From Streptomyces sp. M92 (lineage in GTDB: Bacteria; Actinomycetota; Actinomycetes; Streptomycetales; Streptomycetaceae), in assembly GCF_028473745.1 (NCBI RefSeq), contig NZ_CP101137.1:1860001-1924000 (forward strand): 64,000 nucleotides of DNA. The letters run 5' to 3'. Shown here piece after piece: positions 24,859-34,598 of the stretch. Below the pieces are notes generated by a model, which made no database searches, was not told where the DNA came from, and saw only the letters and a program-made list of their open reading frames with translations. The first letter of the stretch is position 1. The number at the start of each line of letters is the position of its first letter. The position numbers and the translations under genes were made by a program.

Positions 24859-25398
24859 ATGGAGATGCCGAGGAACGACAGGTCGCCGGAGAACCCCCAG
24901 ATCCTGGTCGTCGGCCAGGACGGAATGGCGCTCAGCGGCGGCGGGGGAGACGACGACTCCCGGGAGATTCCGGTGACCGAGCAGGTGGAGCAGCCTGCCA
25001 AGGTCATGCGGATCGGCAGCATGATCAAGCAGCTGCTGGAGGAGGTGCGTGTAGCGCCCCTGGACGAGGCGAGCCGGGCCCGGCTCAAGGAGATCCACGC
25101 CAGCTCGGTGAAGGAGCTGGAGGACGGACTGGCCCCCGAGCTGGTCGAGGAGCTGGAGCGGCTGTCCCTGCCGTTCACGGACGGCGCGACCCCGACCGAC
25201 GCGGAACTGCGGATCGCCCAGGCACAGCTGGTCGGCTGGCTGGAGGGCCTCTTCCACGGCATCCAGACCACGCTGTTCGCCCAGCAGATGGCCGCGCGGG
25301 CCCAGCTGGAGCAGATGCGCCGGGCGCTGCCGCCGGGCGCCGGCCCGGAGGGCGAGGAGCCGCACCCCGGCGGCCGCACCGGCGGCCCCTACCTGTAG
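24859..25398 (+). CDS. bpa: Bacterial proteasome activator (Bpa/PafE)
   Basis: A 179-residue protein matching DUF2587. A disordered N-terminus (about 1-45) precedes a four-helix core (about 46-155), and the C-terminus ends GGPYL, equivalent to the GQYL/HbYX-type motif that docks into the 20S proteasome alpha ring. Bpa forms a ring that opens the actinobacterial proteasome for ATP-independent degradation of unfolded proteins. The ATG at 24859 is preferred by homology. It converges with the kinase gene across a strong hairpin. Confidence 0.9.
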   Translation: MEMPRNDRSPENPQILVVGQDGMALSGGGGDDDSREIPVTEQVEQPAKVMRIGSMIKQLLEEVRVAPLDEASRARLKEIHASSVKELEDGLAPELVEELERLSLPFTDGATPTDAELRIAQAQLVGWLEGLFHGIQTTLFAQQMAARAQLEQMRRALPPGAGPEGEEPHPGGRTGGPYL

Positions 25399-25435
25399 CA
25401 CCCGGAGAACGTCAGCGAACACCCCGACGACGACG

Positions 25436-25471
25436 CGAAGGGCCCGGCGGCACCGGCCGCCGGGCCCTTCG
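25436..25471. terminator. Very strong bidirectional terminator
   Basis: A perfect 16-bp stem (25436-25451 with 25456-25471) and 4-nt loop ACCG, lying between convergent bpa and kinase genes. Confidence 0.88.
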
Positions 25472-25496
25472 TCGCGCGGGTGCGACCAGCGCCTGA

Positions 25497-27164
25497 TCAG
25501 GAGGACGGCGGGTTGCCCGTCGACACCTTGAGCTGGATCGTCGGCATCTTGTCGGGGTCGGGGTCGACGTCCGTACCGGCCACCGGGAACTGGTCCCGGA
25601 CCGAGCCCTCGCCGTAGGTGTTCTCGTCGACCTCGACGACCTCCATCGACCAGCCGGCGGCCTGGAAGCACTCCTTGACCGAGCCGATGTACTTGAAGGT
25701 GAAGTCCGGCACCTTGATCTTGTCAGGGTCGTTGTACGACTCCTGGGGCTCCGTGCACTCGTCCTTCTCGATGGTCTTCGTCTTGTCCGGCCCGCGGTAG
25801 CCCTCCGCCTTCGACGGTGACGGGGAGCCGCTCGCGGTGGTGTCCCCGCCCTTGGGGTCCTCCCCGCCGTCGTTCATGGCCAGCGCGCCGATCAGGCCGC
25901 CGCCGACGACCAGGACGGCGACCGCGATCGCGCCGACGACCATCATCTTGTTGCTCTTGCGGCCGACCCCGGAACCCGAGGCGGGCGCGGAGGGCGTGAG
26001 GTTGTACGGCGGCGGGGTGTGCGCGCCCTGCGGGTGCTGCTGCCCGTACGGCGACGCGGCCGGGGCCTGGTAGCCGCCCTGCTGCGGGTAGCCGTACGCC
26101 GGCGACGGCGTGGGGGCGGGCGTGCCGTACGGGTTGGGGCCCGGGTTCGGCGTCGGCTGGTACGGCGTCTGGACCGGGCCCGTCGGCGCCGGGGTGCTCT
26201 GGTCGACCGGCGGGAACACCGCGGAGCCGACGCCCGCGCCGCTGGAGGTCTGCGCGCCGGGCACGATGTTCGGCGCGGCCGCCTGGAAGGAGGCCGCCAC
26301 CCGCTGGCACTCGTCGCGCATGGCCTCGGCGCTGGGGAAACGCTCGTTGGGGTTCTTCTTCAGCGCGCGGGCCACCAGGGCGTCCACGGCCGGGGGCAGC
26401 GCGCGGTTGACCGACGAGGGCGCGACCGGCTCCTCCTGCACGTGCGCGTACGCGATGGCCAGCGGCGAGTCCGCGTCGAACGGGAGGCGCCCGGTGACCA
26501 GCTGGAAGAGCATGATGCCGACCGAGTAGAGGTCGGAACGGGCGTCCACGCCTCGGCCGAGGGCCTGTTCCGGCGAGAGGTACTGCGGGGTGCCCACGAC
26601 CATGCCGGTCTGCGTCATCGACGTCACGCCGGACTGCATGGCGCGGGCGATGCCGAAGTCCATGACCTTGACCACGCCGCGCTTGGTCATCATCACGTTG
26701 CCCGGCTTGATGTCGCGGTGGACCAGCCCCATCTCGTGGCTGATCTCCAGCGCCGCCAGCACGTCCGCGGTGATCTTCAGCGCCTTGTCGGCGGGCATCG
26801 CGCCCTGCTGCCGGACGTCCTCGTCGAGCACCGAGCCGAGCGGCCGGCCCTCGACGTACTCCATGACGATGTACGGCGTCGTCATGCCGCCCAGGTCGTC
26901 CTCGCCGGTGTCGAAGACGGAGACGATGTTGGTGTGCGTGAGCTTGGCCACTGCCTGGGCCTCGCGGCGGAAGCGCTCGCGGAAGGCCTGTTCCCGCCCC
27001 AGCTCGGTGTGGAGCGTCTTGATCGCGACCTGCCGGTCCAGCACCGAGTCGTACGCCAGGTGCACCGAGGCCATGCCGCCCTCGCCGAGCAAGTCGCGCA
27101 GCTGGTAGCGGCCGCCGGCGAGCGCGCGCCCCGCGTACCGGCCCTGTCCGGCGTCCTGGCTCAT
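25497..27164 (-). CDS. Transmembrane Ser/Thr protein kinase with one PASTA-like domain
   Basis: A 555-residue PknB-type kinase. Residues ~12-275 form a complete Hanks kinase: glycine loop GEGGMASVHLAYD, catalytic Lys in VAIKTL, HRDIKPGN, and DFG in VMDFGIA. A ~130-residue Pro/Tyr/Gln/Gly-rich juxtamembrane region leads to a membrane helix (about 405-432) and an extracellular part ending in a PASTA-like domain (about 485-550), which in related kinases senses peptidoglycan. The ATG at 27164 follows GGGGGACGC; an upstream in-frame start 16 codons earlier is less likely. Divergent from a second kinase. Confidence 0.9.
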   Translation of the reverse strand: MSQDAGQGRYAGRALAGGRYQLRDLLGEGGMASVHLAYDSVLDRQVAIKTLHTELGREQAFRERFRREAQAVAKLTHTNIVSVFDTGEDDLGGMTTPYIVMEYVEGRPLGSVLDEDVRQQGAMPADKALKITADVLAALEISHEMGLVHRDIKPGNVMMTKRGVVKVMDFGIARAMQSGVTSMTQTGMVVGTPQYLSPEQALGRGVDARSDLYSVGIMLFQLVTGRLPFDADSPLAIAYAHVQEEPVAPSSVNRALPPAVDALVARALKKNPNERFPSAEAMRDECQRVAASFQAAAPNIVPGAQTSSGAGVGSAVFPPVDQSTPAPTGPVQTPYQPTPNPGPNPYGTPAPTPSPAYGYPQQGGYQAPAASPYGQQHPQGAHTPPPYNLTPSAPASGSGVGRKSNKMMVVGAIAVAVLVVGGGLIGALAMNDGGEDPKGGDTTASGSPSPSKAEGYRGPDKTKTIEKDECTEPQESYNDPDKIKVPDFTFKYIGSVKECFQAAGWSMEVVEVDENTYGEGSVRDQFPVAGTDVDPDPDKMPTIQLKVSTGNPPSS

Positions 27165-27511
27165 GTGTCTGCGTCCCCCATAGGCGTCGGCGCCGTTGGC
27201 GGCGGCACGCACGCTTCGTGATCGAAAGTGCTATTCCCGGCCAAGTCTGCCCGAGGGCACTGACACGTCAAGCGCGGTGCCCGTTCCGTGACCGTACGCG
27301 AAAGAAGCGTCGCGGAAGCGTTACAGCCGGCGTACCACCGGTACACCGAATTTGCACGGCAGCGCGGAGCCAGGGTTTCATGACCGGTCCGTCTCGATGC
27401 CGGTCCCGGCAGCCCGTCTCGGACCAGAGGCTTGCGCGGAGGCTGTAGCGTGGCCGACGGAGACCGTAACAACACCGCGCGTACCGCGGGCAGAAACGAC
27501 GGCGAGGACTG
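27165..27511. other. Divergent promoter region of the two kinase genes
   Basis: 347 bases without a gene. It contains a TAGCGT -10-like element at 27446-27451 for the plus-strand kinase (leader of ~55 bases) and two short inverted repeats: GTACC-N3-GGTAC at 27332-27344 and TGCCGG-N2-CCGGCA at 27398-27411. Confidence 0.5.
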
Positions 27512-29155
27512 ATGGCACAGCAGCAGCGCGCCCAGGGCCCGTCCGAACCCGAGGCATCTGGCGGCGGTATGTCTGAAGCGCCGGAGAACTGGGGCAACGG
27601 CGGCCTGGTCGGCGACGGCCGGTACCGGCTGACCCGGAGACTCGGGCGGGGCGGCATGGCCGAGGTGTTCGCCGCCGAGGACGTCCGCCTCGGGCGCACC
27701 GTGGCGGTCAAGCTGCTCCGCGCCGACCTCGCCGAGGACCCGGTCTCCAAGGCCCGCTTCACGCGCGAGGCGCAGTCGGTGGCCGGGCTCAACCACCACG
27801 CCATCGTGGCCGTCTACGACTCCGGCGAGGACTTCGTCGGCGGTCAGTCCGTGCCGTACATCGTGATGGAGATCGTCGAGGGCCGCACCATCCGCGACCT
27901 CCTCCTCAACGCCGAGGCGCCCGGCCCCGAGCAGGCGCTGATCATCGTCTCCGGCGTCCTGGAGGCGCTGGCCTACTCGCACCAGCACGGCATCGTGCAC
28001 CGCGACATCAAGCCCGCCAACGTCATCATCACCAACAACGGCGCGGTGAAGGTGATGGACTTCGGCATCGCCCGCGCCCTGCACGGCGCGTCCACGACGA
28101 TGACGCAGACCGGCATGGTCATGGGCACCCCGCAGTACCTCTCCCCGGAGCAGGCTCTCGGCAAGGCGGTCGACCACCGCTCCGACCTGTACGCGACGGG
28201 CTGCCTGCTCTACGAACTCCTCGCGCTGCGCCCGCCGTTCACCGGCGAGACCCCGCTGTCGGTGGTCTACCAGCACGTCCAGGACATCCCGACCCCGCCG
28301 TCCGAGGCCTCCGACGCCTCGCCGCCGGAGCTCGACGGACTGGTGATGCGCTCGCTGGCCAAGGAGCCCGACGACCGCTTCCAGACCGCCGAGGAGATGC
28401 GCGGCCTGGTCCAGTACGGGCTGCAGATGCTGTACGAGCAGGGCGGTCACACCGGCACCTGGAACACCGGCCCGGTCGCCGCGCACGACGGCCGGCACGC
28501 CCCGGCGGCCGGGCTCGCGGGCACGACGGTGCTGCCGCATCCCGACCACGGCGCCTCCGGCACCCAGCAGATCCCCCAGCCGATCCTGCCGAACGGCTAC
28601 GGCGGGGGCGACGACGGCGGTTTCGAGGGCCACGGCAACCGGGGCAGCGGACGCGGCAAGCTGTGGATCCTGGCCGTCCTGGCGGTGATCGCCATCGCCG
28701 CGGGCGTCGCGCTGGCCATGAACAACGGCGGGGGCGAGCAGGGCGGCACGAAGACGGACAACAGTCCGTCGGCGTCCACCTCGCAGAGCACCGACAGCGA
28801 GTCCTCCAGCCCTTCGCCGAGCGACGAGGAGACGCAGGAGAACACCGACCCGGAGACGGACCGGAACAACGGCAGCGGGGGCACCGGCGGGGACTGGGAC
28901 GACGAGCCCTACTCGCCGTCGTACACGCCGTCCGAGAGCGCGTCGGGGGAGCCGTCGGGCGGCGAGAGCGCGCCGGCCACACCGCCGGACGGTGGGGATT
29001 CCCCGGGCACCGGCGAATCCCCGGGCACGGGCGAGTCCCCCGGCACCGGCGAGTCTCCGGGCACCGGCGAGTCTCCGCCGGGCGACAGCGGTGGCACCGA
29101 GGGCGGCGGCACCGGCGCTCCGGGCGGTTCCGAGGGCGGCGAAGGCGGCAACTGA
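27512..29155 (+). CDS. Transmembrane Ser/Thr protein kinase with Ser/Thr/Pro-rich extracellular tail
   Basis: A 547-residue kinase. Residues ~30-300 hold the kinase domain (GRGGMAEVFAAED, VAVKLL, HRDIKPANV, MDFGIA); the membrane helix is near 382-405; the outer ~140 residues are acidic and Ser/Thr/Pro-rich with no PASTA domain, ending in GESPGT repeats. The tail could be a wall-spanning, possibly glycosylated stalk. An in-frame ATG 19 codons in is an alternative start. Divergent from the PASTA-type kinase, so the two may be co-regulated but sense different things. Confidence 0.9.
   Translation: MAQQQRAQGPSEPEASGGGMSEAPENWGNGGLVGDGRYRLTRRLGRGGMAEVFAAEDVRLGRTVAVKLLRADLAEDPVSKARFTREAQSVAGLNHHAIVAVYDSGEDFVGGQSVPYIVMEIVEGRTIRDLLLNAEAPGPEQALIIVSGVLEALAYSHQHGIVHRDIKPANVIITNNGAVKVMDFGIARALHGASTTMTQTGMVMGTPQYLSPEQALGKAVDHRSDLYATGCLLYELLALRPPFTGETPLSVVYQHVQDIPTPPSEASDASPPELDGLVMRSLAKEPDDRFQTAEEMRGLVQYGLQMLYEQGGHTGTWNTGPVAAHDGRHAPAAGLAGTTVLPHPDHGASGTQQIPQPILPNGYGGGDDGGFEGHGNRGSGRGKLWILAVLAVIAIAAGVALAMNNGGGEQGGTKTDNSPSASTSQSTDSESSSPSPSDEETQENTDPETDRNNGSGGTGGDWDDEPYSPSYTPSESASGEPSGGESAPATPPDGGDSPGTGESPGTGESPGTGESPGTGESPPGDSGGTEGGGTGAPGGSEGGEGGN
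28997..29080 (+). repeat. 18-bp tandem repeat encoding GESPGT units
   Basis: Four 18-bp units (starts 28997, 29015, 29033, 29051) plus a partial fifth encode (D/E)SPGTG repeats in the extracellular tail of the kinase. Confidence 0.88.
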
Positions 29156-29168
29156 CCGAACGACCCCC

Positions 29169-29207
29169 ACGCGCGCGTGCGGCCCGAACCGGGCTCCACG
29201 CGCGCGT
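29169..29207 (+). terminator. Terminator hairpin after the kinase gene
   Basis: Bases 29169-29185 pair with 29191-29207 (17 positions, one mismatch and one G-U) around a 5-nt loop, 14 bases past the kinase stop. It could also serve the convergent PPOX gene. Confidence 0.72.
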
Positions 29208-29235
29208 CTGCGTTTCCCGGTCGCCCCACCGGCCG

Positions 29236-29643
29236 TCACAGCACCCCGGCGGGCCCCTCCGTCACGTGCACCGACCCGAACCGCGGCTCGATCCGCAGGT
29301 AGACCGGCTCGAACGGCTCACCGTCCACCCGGCCCGGCGCCGGACCGAACCGGTCGATCTCGGCGGCGCTCGGCTCGTGCGTCTCGCACCGCCCCACGAC
29401 CTGCACGGTCCACACGCTCTCACCGGGCGCGGCCGAGCCGAGGTTGTCCGCGCCGTACGCCACGACGCTCCCGGCGCACACCTGGTGGTATCCGCAGCTC
29501 CTCGGCATGCGCAGCAGGACCCGGCCGTCGGCCACGATGTGCCGCGCGGTGGCGAGGAAGGGCAAGGCTCGCATGGTGGTGGCCGCCCGGCCGTAGGCGG
29601 TGCGGCCGAGCAGGCCGACGGCGAGCTGTGCGTCGGAGGGCAT
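29236..29643 (-). CDS. Pyridoxamine 5'-phosphate oxidase (PPOX) family protein
   Basis: A 135-residue single-domain split-barrel protein of the PPOX/FMN-binding superfamily: LPFLATARHIVADGRVLLRM and a central VWTVQVVGRC strand are typical. Members bind FMN, F420 or heme; which one is not visible. A 20-bp DevR/DosR-like box at 29699-29718 lies 56-75 bases before the ATG, so it is probably controlled by the DevR-like regulator encoded just upstream on the same strand. Confidence 0.75.
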   Translation of the reverse strand: MPSDAQLAVGLLGRTAYGRAATTMRALPFLATARHIVADGRVLLRMPRSCGYHQVCAGSVVAYGADNLGSAAPGESVWTVQVVGRCETHEPSAAEIDRFGPAPGRVDGEPFEPVYLRIEPRFGSVHVTEGPAGVL

Positions 29644-29698
29644 GCGTCCACTGTGCGCGGGCGGACGGAAAGGGGAACAGAGGCGCCCGCCCCCGCAT

Positions 29699-29718
29699 GA
29701 AGGGACGTAAGTCCCGAA
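29699..29718 (-). promoter_or_regulatory. DevR/DosR-type box upstream of the PPOX gene
   Basis: On the minus strand the site reads TTCGGGACTTACGTCCCTTC. It matches 14 of the 17 informative positions of the DosR consensus TTSGGGACTNNNGTCCCSAA; all mismatches are in the last three bases. It is correctly placed for activation of the PPOX gene. Confidence 0.65.
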
Positions 29719-29738
29719 TAAAGTCCTGTCAGCGGCGG

Positions 29739-30413
29739 TCAGCGGTTCTCGGCCTGCAACCGGGCCACGAAGGCCGCCGCCTGGGAACGCCGCTGCATTC
29801 CGAGTTTGGCCAGCAGACTCGACACGTAATTCTTGATCGTTTTTTCGGCGAGGTGCAGTCTCTCGCCGATCGCTCGGTTGGTCATTCCCTCGCCGATCAG
29901 GTCCAGGATGCGCCGCTCCTGCTCGGTGAGGCGGGCGAGCCGGTCGTCGGTGCGGGTGCCGCCGTCGCGCAGCCGCTCCAGCACCCGCGCGGTGGCCGCC
30001 GGGTCGAGCAGCGACTTGCCCGCGGCCACCTCCCGGACGGCGCCCAGCAGCTCGGCGCCCCGGATGTCCTTGAGGACGTACCCGGAGGCGCCCGCCATGA
30101 TCGCGTCGAAGAGCGCCTCGTCGTCCGCGAAGGAGGTCAGCATGAGGCACCGGACGGACTCGTCGCGGGAGCGGATCTCGCGGCAGACCTCCACGCCGCT
30201 GCCGTCGGGCAGCCGGACGTCCAGCACCGCGACGTCGGGCCGGGCGGCCGGGACCCGGGCCAGCGCGTCGGCCGCCGTACCGGCCTCGCCCACCACCTCG
30301 ATGTCGGGCTCGCCCGAGAGCAGATCGTGCACCCCGCGGCGCACTACCTCGTGGTCGTCGAGGAGGAATACCCGGACTTTTCCGTCTTCGCGCACGCGGT
30401 CAGTCTCACACAC
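29739..30413 (-). CDS. NarL/LuxR-type response regulator, DevR-like
   Basis: A 224-residue regulator. Receiver domain (about 13-130): acidic pair Asp19/Asp20, phosphoacceptor Asp65 in [10 protein letters not shown], Thr in MLTSF, Lys in GYVLKDI. LuxR helix-turn-helix at about 160-220 ([25 protein letters not shown]). The sequence is closest in my reading to the DevR/DosR group that controls hypoxia/NO responses. No sensor kinase is adjacent, so it is an orphan here. The GTG at 30413 is supported by GGGAAGAG; a second GTG six codons in is possible. Confidence 0.85.
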   Translation of the reverse strand: MCETDRVREDGKVRVFLLDDHEVVRRGVHDLLSGEPDIEVVGEAGTAADALARVPAARPDVAVLDVRLPDGSGVEVCREIRSRDESVRCLMLTSFADDEALFDAIMAGASGYVLKDIRGAELLGAVREVAAGKSLLDPAATARVLERLRDGGTRTDDRLARLTEQERRILDLIGEGMTNRAIGERLHLAEKTIKNYVSSLLAKLGMQRRSQAAAFVARLQAENR

Positions 30414-30718
30414 CGACTCTTCCCGTGCCCGGGGTGGCCGGGATAACGTGCCGTTGTTCCGGCCCCCTGCGAGGCTGTGACCAGTAAAACTTCCATACTT
30501 CGCCGATTTACTTGGAAATCCGAGTAAAAACGCAGGTCAGGAGGGGTTTCACAGAATTGTGGAGCACTGGGTAACGTGCTGTTCGCAGGGCGCTCGCCGG
30601 GGCACCTGTCACGCCTGTTCCCGAACGGGCCGCACCCACCCTTGTGCGTCCGCCGGGCCGCAGGTGAGCCGCACTGGCTTCCGGCGAACCCGGGGGCCGG
30701 ACCGACGGAGGAGCACAC
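30414..30718. other. Divergent region between response regulator and bkdA copy 2
   Basis: 305 bases, unusually AT-rich around 30481-30530. It holds a near-perfect 22-bp palindrome (30507-30528), a repeated AGTAAAA, and a direct repeat TAACGTGC[C/T]GTT at 30444-30455 and 30572-30583. No gene is seen. Confidence 0.6.
30507..30528. promoter_or_regulatory. 22-bp palindrome, candidate operator of bkd copy 2 or the response regulator
   Basis: Outer arms TTTACT and AGTAAA are perfect, and nine of eleven base pairs of the dyad match. It lies 94 bases before the response-regulator start and 191 before bkdA. It is unlike the repeats upstream of bkd copy 1. Confidence 0.55.
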
Positions 30719-31960
30719 GTGACCGAGAGCACTGCCGCGCGCAAGCCGCGACGCAGCGCCGGAAGCAAGGCGGCCGGTACGACCGGCGGCAAGGCTGGCA
30801 CCACCGGCGCCAAGCGCACCCGTACCACCCGCAAGACCGGCGCCGCCGCAGCGAAGGGCTCCGAGACGGAGCTGGTGCAGCTGCTGACGCCCGAGGGCGA
30901 ACGGATCGAGACCGCCGGCGACTCCGCTTACGCCGAGTACGCCCAGTACGTCGCCGACATCACCCCCGACGAGCTGCGCGGCCTGTACCGCGACATGGTG
31001 CTCACCCGGCGCTTCGACGCCGAGGCCACCGCTCTGCAGCGCCAGGGCGAGCTGGGCCTGTGGGCCTCGCTGCTGGGCCAGGAGGCCGCCCAGATCGGCT
31101 CCGGCCGGGCCACCCGGGACGACGACTACGTCTTCCCGACCTACCGCGAGCACGGCGTCGCCTGGTGCCGCGGCGTCGACCCGACCAATCTCCTCGGCAT
31201 GTTCCGCGGTGTGAACAACGGCGGCTGGGACCCCAACAGCAACAACTTCCACCTCTACACGATCGTCATCGGCTCGCAGGCGCTGCACGCCACCGGCTAC
31301 GCCATGGGCGTGGCCAAGGACGGCGCGGACTCGGGCGTGATCGCGTACTTCGGCGACGGCGCCTCCAGCCAGGGCGACGTCAGCGAGGCGTTCAACTTCG
31401 CCGCCGTCTACAACGCCCCCGTGGTGTTCTTCTGCCAGAACAACCAGTGGGCGATCTCCGAGTCCAACGAGAAGCAGACCCGGGTGCCGCTCTACCAGCG
31501 CGCCCAGGGCTTCGGCTTCCCCGGCGTCCGCGTCGACGGCAACGACGTCCTCGCCTCCCTCGCGGTCACCCGCTGGGCCCTGGACCGCGCCCGGCGCGGT
31601 GAGGGACCGGCGCTGATCGAGGCGTACACGTACCGCATGGGCGCCCACACCACCTCGGACGACCCCTCGCGCTACCGGCACGACGACGAGCGTGCCGCCT
31701 GGGAGGCCAAGGACCCGATCCTGCGCCTTCGCCGCTTCCTGGAGTCCGCAAACCACGCGGACGAGGGATTCTTCGCGGAACTGGAGGCGGAGAGCGAGGC
31801 GTTGGGCAAACGAGTGCGCGAAGTGGTCCGTGCCATGCCGGACCCGGACCGTTTCGCCATCTTCGAGAATGTGTACGCGGACGGGCACGCGCTCGTCGAC
31901 GAGGAGCGGGCCCGGTTCGCCGCCTACCAGGCGTCGTTCGCAGAGGCCGAGGGGGTCTGA
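30719..31960 (+). CDS. bkdA: Branched-chain 2-oxoacid dehydrogenase E1 alpha subunit (copy 2)
   Basis: A 413-residue E1 alpha. Residues 1-48 are a Lys/Arg/Ala/Thr-rich tail absent from copy 1; the enzyme core follows, with the thiamine-diphosphate motif GDGASSQGDVSEAFNFAAV to QNN (about 211-241) and HTTSDDPSRYR loop. The GTG start has a strong GGAGG 9 bases upstream, which supports translation of the basic tail. First gene of a three-gene operon. Confidence 0.93.
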   Translation: MTESTAARKPRRSAGSKAAGTTGGKAGTTGAKRTRTTRKTGAAAAKGSETELVQLLTPEGERIETAGDSAYAEYAQYVADITPDELRGLYRDMVLTRRFDAEATALQRQGELGLWASLLGQEAAQIGSGRATRDDDYVFPTYREHGVAWCRGVDPTNLLGMFRGVNNGGWDPNSNNFHLYTIVIGSQALHATGYAMGVAKDGADSGVIAYFGDGASSQGDVSEAFNFAAVYNAPVVFFCQNNQWAISESNEKQTRVPLYQRAQGFGFPGVRVDGNDVLASLAVTRWALDRARRGEGPALIEAYTYRMGAHTTSDDPSRYRHDDERAAWEAKDPILRLRRFLESANHADEGFFAELEAESEALGKRVREVVRAMPDPDRFAIFENVYADGHALVDEERARFAAYQASFAEAEGV

Positions 31961-31961
31961 C

Positions 31962-32942
<981 letters not shown>

Positions 32943-32952
32943 GGAGAGGGTC

Positions 32953-34425
32953 GTGACGACGATGACTGAAGGGTCCGTGCGCGAGTTCAAGATGCCCGAC
33001 GTGGGCGAGGGACTCACCGAGGCCGAGATCCTCAAGTGGTACGTACAGCCCGGTGACACGGTCACCGACGGCCAGGTGGTGTGCGAGGTCGAGACGGCGA
33101 AGGCCGCCGTCGAACTGCCCATCCCCTACGACGGTGTGGTGCGCGAGCTGCACTTCCCCGAGGGCACCACGGTCGACGTGGGCACGTCGATCATCGCGGT
33201 GGCCGTCGGCGGCGGGGCCGCGGCGGAGCCGGCACAGGAGGCCGTCGAGGAGACGGCCGCCGCTCCGGCAGCCGCACCGGCCGCGACGACCGGCGCCGCG
33301 GAGGAGAAGAAGCCCGAGGCCCGCCAGCCGGTCCTGGTCGGGTACGGGGTGTCCACCTCCTCGACCCGTCGCCGCCCCCGCAAGGGCGCCCAGGTCCCGG
33401 CCCAGGAGGTACCGGCGGCGTCCGCCGCGATCCAGGCCGAGATGAACGGCCACGGTCCGGCCGCGCCGGCCACCCGCGAGCGCCCGCTCGCCAAGCCCCC
33501 GGTGCGCAAGCTGGCCAAGGACCTCGGCGTCGACCTGGCCACGGTCACCCCGACCGGCCCGGACGGCGTCGTCACCCGCGAGGACGTGCACGCGGCGGTC
33601 GCCGCCACGCAGGCCGCCGAACCGCAGGCGGCACCGGCCGACCGGGCCCCCGCCGCCCCCGCCCCCGCCCCCGCCGCCTCCGCGGCCGCGTCCCCGGCCC
33701 CGGCGGCGGTGTCGTACGACACGGCGCGCGAGACCCGCGTCCCGGTCAAGGGCGTGCGCAAGGCGACGGCGGCGGCGATGGTCGGCTCGGCGTTCACCGC
33801 GCCGCACGTGACCGAGTTCGTGACGGTCGACGTGACGCGCACGATGAAGCTGGTCGAGGAGCTGAAGCAGGACAAGGAGTTCGCGGGTCTGCGGGTGAAT
33901 CCGCTCCTGCTCGTCTCCAAGGCCCTGCTGGTGGCGATCCGGCGCAATCCGGAGGTCAACGCCTCCTGGGACGAGGCGGCGCAGGAGATCGTGGTCAAGC
34001 ACTACGTCAACCTGGGCATCGCCGCCGCGACCCCGCGCGGCCTGATCGTCCCGAACATCAAGGACGCCCACGCCAAGACGCTTCCGCAGCTGGCCGAGTC
34101 CCTGGGCGAGCTGGTGTCGACGGCCCGGGAGGGCAAGACCTCCCCGGCCGGGATGCAGGGCGGCACGGTGACCATCACCAACGTCGGCGTCTTCGGCGTC
34201 GACACCGGCACGCCGATCCTCAACCCGGGCGAGTCCGCGATCCTCGCGGTCGGTGCGATCAAGCTCCAGCCGTGGGTCCACAAGGGCAAGGTGAAGCCGC
34301 GTCAGGTGACCACGCTGGCACTGAGTTTCGACCACCGCCTGGTCGACGGCGAGCTGGGTTCCAAGGTGCTCGCCGACGTCGCGGCCATCCTGGAGCAGCC
34401 GAAGCGGCTGCTCACCTGGGCCTGA
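32953..34425 (+). CDS. bkdC: Branched-chain 2-oxoacid dehydrogenase E2 (copy 2)
   Basis: A 490-residue E2: lipoyl Lys50 in VETAKAAVE, Ala/Pro-rich linkers (about 90-120 and 215-250), subunit-binding domain near 181-216, catalytic FDHRLVDGE near 457-465. The GTG at 32953 follows GAGGAGAGGG. The linkers contain more alanine-proline than copy 1, whose linker is acidic and Gly-rich. As with copy 1, no E3 gene is adjacent. Confidence 0.93.
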   Translation: MTTMTEGSVREFKMPDVGEGLTEAEILKWYVQPGDTVTDGQVVCEVETAKAAVELPIPYDGVVRELHFPEGTTVDVGTSIIAVAVGGGAAAEPAQEAVEETAAAPAAAPAATTGAAEEKKPEARQPVLVGYGVSTSSTRRRPRKGAQVPAQEVPAASAAIQAEMNGHGPAAPATRERPLAKPPVRKLAKDLGVDLATVTPTGPDGVVTREDVHAAVAATQAAEPQAAPADRAPAAPAPAPAASAAASPAPAAVSYDTARETRVPVKGVRKATAAAMVGSAFTAPHVTEFVTVDVTRTMKLVEELKQDKEFAGLRVNPLLLVSKALLVAIRRNPEVNASWDEAAQEIVVKHYVNLGIAAATPRGLIVPNIKDAHAKTLPQLAESLGELVSTAREGKTSPAGMQGGTVTITNVGVFGVDTGTPILNPGESAILAVGAIKLQPWVHKGKVKPRQVTTLALSFDHRLVDGELGSKVLADVAAILEQPKRLLTWA

Positions 34426-34450
34426 TCCACCGGCAGCGCACGAGAGACGC

Positions 34451-34480
34451 AGCCGCGCGCCCCGCCCGGGGTGTGCGGCT
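34451..34480 (+). terminator. Terminator hairpin after bkd copy 2
   Basis: Bases 34451-34464 pair with 34467-34480 across 14 positions, two of them G-U; the innermost pair must open to give a 4-nt loop. It lies 26 bases after the E2 stop. Confidence 0.65.
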
Positions 34481-34598
34481 CCGTCGTTCCCGGCCCGCCG
34501 ATGACGTATGTCACTGGTCCCGGTGGCCCCGGCGGCCGAAGCTGGACCAAGGGGCCGGCCGGCCGCCCGTCCACCGCCGGTCAGGAGGTCGGAGAGCT

